Assembly: GCF_026914265.1 (NCBI RefSeq)
Contig: NC_069123.1
Coordinates: forward strand, 34,991,178 to 35,055,177
DNA length: 64,000 bases
DNA from: Mya arenaria
Lineage: Eukaryota; Mollusca; Bivalvia; Myida; Myidae
Reading direction: 5' to 3'
Shown: piece by piece, positions 61,270-64,000 of the stretch
Layout of the letters: the number at the start of each line of letters is the position of its first letter
Position numbering within the stretch: the first letter of the stretch is position 1
Position numbers and translations under genes: made by a program
Notes under the pieces: model-generated
Seen by the model: only the letters and a program-made list of their open reading frames with translations
What the model was told of the DNA's origin: nothing
Database searches by the model: none

Positions 61270-61857
61270 GTAAGTCATAGTTATTGTATGTTAGATCGTT
61301 TGTAAGAGTGACCCCTTTAATAAACTTGTGTTTTATTTTATATTAAATGTCAATACAACTTTACAGGTCATATGACACCAAGCAAGAGTTCATTCCCATC
61401 AAACTACTGCACTTTAGTATGCAAAATATCAACAAAACAAGATGAAATTTACATTTTATTATGTAATACACACAAACACGTTCATATAAACACTAAAAAT
61501 ATTTAAAAGCAATGTAAAATGATACGTTTGGACTGGCACTTTCGTATACAAAAAGTAGATGTAAATGTGATAAAATAATTATAACTACAAATGTAAAATA
61601 AACAAAGAACAATGGCACTACGATCACAATCATAGAAAAATAGATAATATGATAAATGCAATATTTACAAAACAAGATTCAAATTTCCGTGTAACAGGTA
61701 CATGTAAAAATGGTTGCCTTTTTCACAAATCCCATTTTTGAGTATTTTCGAGAAACATATCCTCTTGAACACAATATCATTTCAACATTTTAGTACTTCA
61801 CTGTTTTATAACTGCCTTTGGAACTCCTGGTGAAACCGTCCCTTATCTTTAACAACA

Positions 61858-62110
61858 CTAGAACAATCTCACGATGTCCGGTTTCTCCTCGATGCACGCA
61901 CACCTGATGGTGCCACCTCTTTGAAAGTGCATGCATTTACCACCCTGTCTCTGGCAAAGTCCGACTCCCTTCAGCGCTCCCCGTAGCCCCACAACCTCCG
62001 CGCAGTTTCCGGTTGCGCCATCCAAGCGGCAAACTGCGGCGACGACCAGCTGACGTTAACCTCAGAGCCACAATCGCCAGAACTAATATGAGCGTTTTTG
62101 AGAAAGCCAT
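61858..62110 (-). pseudogene. Frameshifted copy B of the Cys-rich peptide gene
   Basis: Aligned with copy A it keeps the ATG, the signal peptide and the original stop position, but is 2 bp shorter. The loss lies at ~62031-62037, in the codons for the Arg run and first cysteine. The frame shifts there and meets an early stop, so the six-cysteine domain cannot be made. The upstream TATA-containing block of copy A is also missing. Confidence 0.8.
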
Positions 62111-63020
62111 TTTCCTGTAAAAGCAATGTAAAGCATTGAAAATACCTGTTTCTTTATTTTATCCAAGAAGCATTAGAGTATTTTTTGTCGGTCACGAAAT
62201 GGTTTCTTGCTTATGTTATCTATAAAGTTACATTACTTAACAAGTCAATATATAATAATCAATACGTACTTTGAATTCTAGACAAACTGTAAGAAATGTC
62301 CTAGAAGTGTGGTATATGTAAAAAATCCCATTCAAAAAGGCGCAAATAGACTTCCAAGGGATATATAATCAAAAACGAAGAAAATTTGCACAATAGGAAT
62401 TTATCGTACTAAACTATACTAAACTAAACTAAACTAAACTAAAGAATACATTTTTTTACTTGTTTTTACATCGAATAATCGATACTTTATTTCGTTCAGA
62501 CATCGTTTTTTATATGAAGTTAAAAAGCAGTAATTCATATACGCCTGCTTATTAAGCATGATTCATACATGGAAAACCTTCCCACTTATAGAGAATCCGG
62601 AAGATAATTGGCCTCATCATGTATGTTGGCTTTAGTGATACGTGTTTGTAAACATGGGATTTGAAACACATAAATATACAATTATGTATGCAAATACTAC
62701 GTTTATTAATTTAAAGATGGACATTTTCCATGTCATTTTACAGAATCTTAACTCGTTCTTATGAATATCTTAACGCCCACTTATTGTATTGGATCTGACA
62801 ACCACATCTTTATATGAGTATCGTTATTTCTTATCAACGGAGTCATTATGAGCCTTGTATGAGAAGATCATTGTCTGATAAAGCTGAAAGAAATATAAAA
62901 TATTAATTAAAACAATAACTCGTATCTGCCGGTTCTATATTATCCCACTTTAGAAAATGGGTTTTGAGGAGTGGAATGGATGTAGTATCCATTCTGTAAA
63001 TTTTATTCTAAAAAACTTGT

Positions 63021-63210
63021 TTTTTTATTTAAAATGCAAAATTATAGTGCACGATGAGTTTAAATTGCATTCTTCGAATTAACAACAGTCACCCGCATTG
63101 TGATAGTTTAACATCACTGAAAATCAAAAATAATCATTAATTTTGATTTCGTAAATTAATGTCCAGTTCTATATAATATATAGAACTATCCATTAATTTA
63201 CGAAACCAAA
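63021..63210. mobile_element. 190-bp insertion in copy B ending in a palindrome
   Basis: Absent from copy A (junction near 54930). Its right part, 63141-63211, is a hairpin with TTTTGATTTCGTAAATTAAT paired to ATTAATTTACGAAACCAAAA around GTTCTATATAATATATAGAAC. MITE-like, and inserted after the duplication unless A lost it. Confidence 0.7.
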
Positions 63211-63673
63211 ATACATACTCATTATGTGATGAAGATTTTGAAAATGCTTAGCCGATAAGAAAGATTAAAAAAGAAATGAAGCTAGACTGTAAATTCACAA
63301 GTAGACAATAAACCACAACAAAACTCACAATATTAGATATATGGGAAAAGTCGTTTAACAAAATACAAATCATAATATTGATTTATAAAAATATATTTAT
63401 ATTTTCTATATGAAAGTCGTCGTCTGAGAGATGACAGTGTACAATGAATGTTAATTTATATGTTTATAAACATATAACCTACTCATAATAGCTTTTTAAC
63501 ACATTTCTGATTTTGAAAGCATAATGAGTGAATAAAAGTTATCATAATGGTCAAATTGTGAGTCCAGCTTTAAACAAGCTCATAGTCACAGAAGTATTCA
63601 TTGTGTTTTTGAAAAAAGAAATGATGTAACAAGAAATGCTGTACAGTTTCCCAAACATATTTTCGTTGGAAAT

Positions 63674-64000
63674 GCCAATTACAACAATTAAACAAATTTG
63701 TTTCATTAGCATTGAAAATAATTTGGCGCAGACAAATTTTTTCAAATAAATATAATGGAATATCACGTCTATGATAAAACACAATGCTGAATCAGTGGTA
63801 TAATACACCCTAATTCAAAGTTAACCCGTGTTAAATACTCCCCAATGCTTATATACTGGAACAAAAAGCAGTATACAGAGCAAGTCACGTGTATGCTACA
63901 CCACAACTCTTTCTTAGCGATAGAACGAAGCAATTTCCGTCGAAATCAAATTGTGGTACGGTACAACGCTGAGGTAGTTAAAGAATAAAGCAATATCCGG
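63674..64000 (+). repeat. Start of duplication copy C (truncated by window end)
   Basis: CCAATTACAACAATTAAACA and onward match the start of copy B (57348). After TATACTGGAAC it follows copy A's longer version (AAAAAG(C/T)AGTATACAGAGC) rather than B's shortened one. So at least three units exist in tandem, and C is not a simple copy of B. Confidence 0.9.

Larger units (their letters stand above)
57347..63670 (+). repeat. Segmental duplication, copy B
   Basis: Direct repeat of copy A with a smaller 109-bp array (57897-58470), no 1.2-kb block, a frameshifted peptide gene and a 190-bp insertion at 63021-63210. Its first ~190 bp (57347-57535) are shared with copy C but not with A. Confidence 0.93.

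Overview
This window is eukaryotic nuclear DNA from an animal. It is AT-rich, its genes have GT-AG introns and AATAAA signals, there is no bacterial-style gene packing, and more than half is repeat-derived. The mix of genes and repeats (pseudo-caspases, a kexin-family protease, PHD-OTU-MULE transposons, TTAA-flanked MITEs, long palindromes) looks most like a bivalve mollusc. That placement is an inference from remembered family distributions, not from a search.

Layout. 1-5.1 kb: gene-poor, with a ~160-bp palindrome, an 85-bp minisatellite of eight units and a ~770-bp AACT microsatellite. 5.2-10.4 kb: two tandem, same-strand, single-coding-exon genes for caspase-fold proteins that have lost the catalytic His and Cys. 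11.1-18.1 kb: a complete 13-exon gene for a furin/kexin-like (S8B) subtilase with signal peptide, prodomain-like region, Asp/His/Ser triad, P domain and two C-terminal membrane helices; all exon phases join without a stop (708 codons). 18.1-41 kb: intergenic DNA dominated by MITEs and terminal-inverted-repeat (TIR) elements, some nested, plus weak exon-like patches on the minus strand. 41.2-46.6 kb: a PHD finger exon, a 2.4-kb intron and a long OTU-protease exon, running into the broken remains of a MULE-type transposase, which I read as one decayed transposon gene. 47.8-64 kb: a large direct segmental duplication. Copy A (~47.8-55.4 kb) holds an intact minus-strand gene for an 84-aa secreted, six-cysteine, basic peptide. 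Copy B (~57.35-63.67 kb) holds the same gene with a 2-bp frameshifting deletion and without a 1.2-kb block that in A carries the putative promoter. A third copy begins at ~63.67 kb and runs off the window.

How it fits together. The caspase-like pair, the convertase and the Cys-rich peptide would be compatible with immune or proteolytic-regulation roles, but nothing in the sequence links them functionally. The strongest leads are the tandem catalytically dead caspases, the convertase with altered active-site surroundings, the PHD-OTU-MULE element with an apparently intact OTU catalytic centre beside a wrecked transposase, and the expanding or decaying array of secreted-peptide genes.
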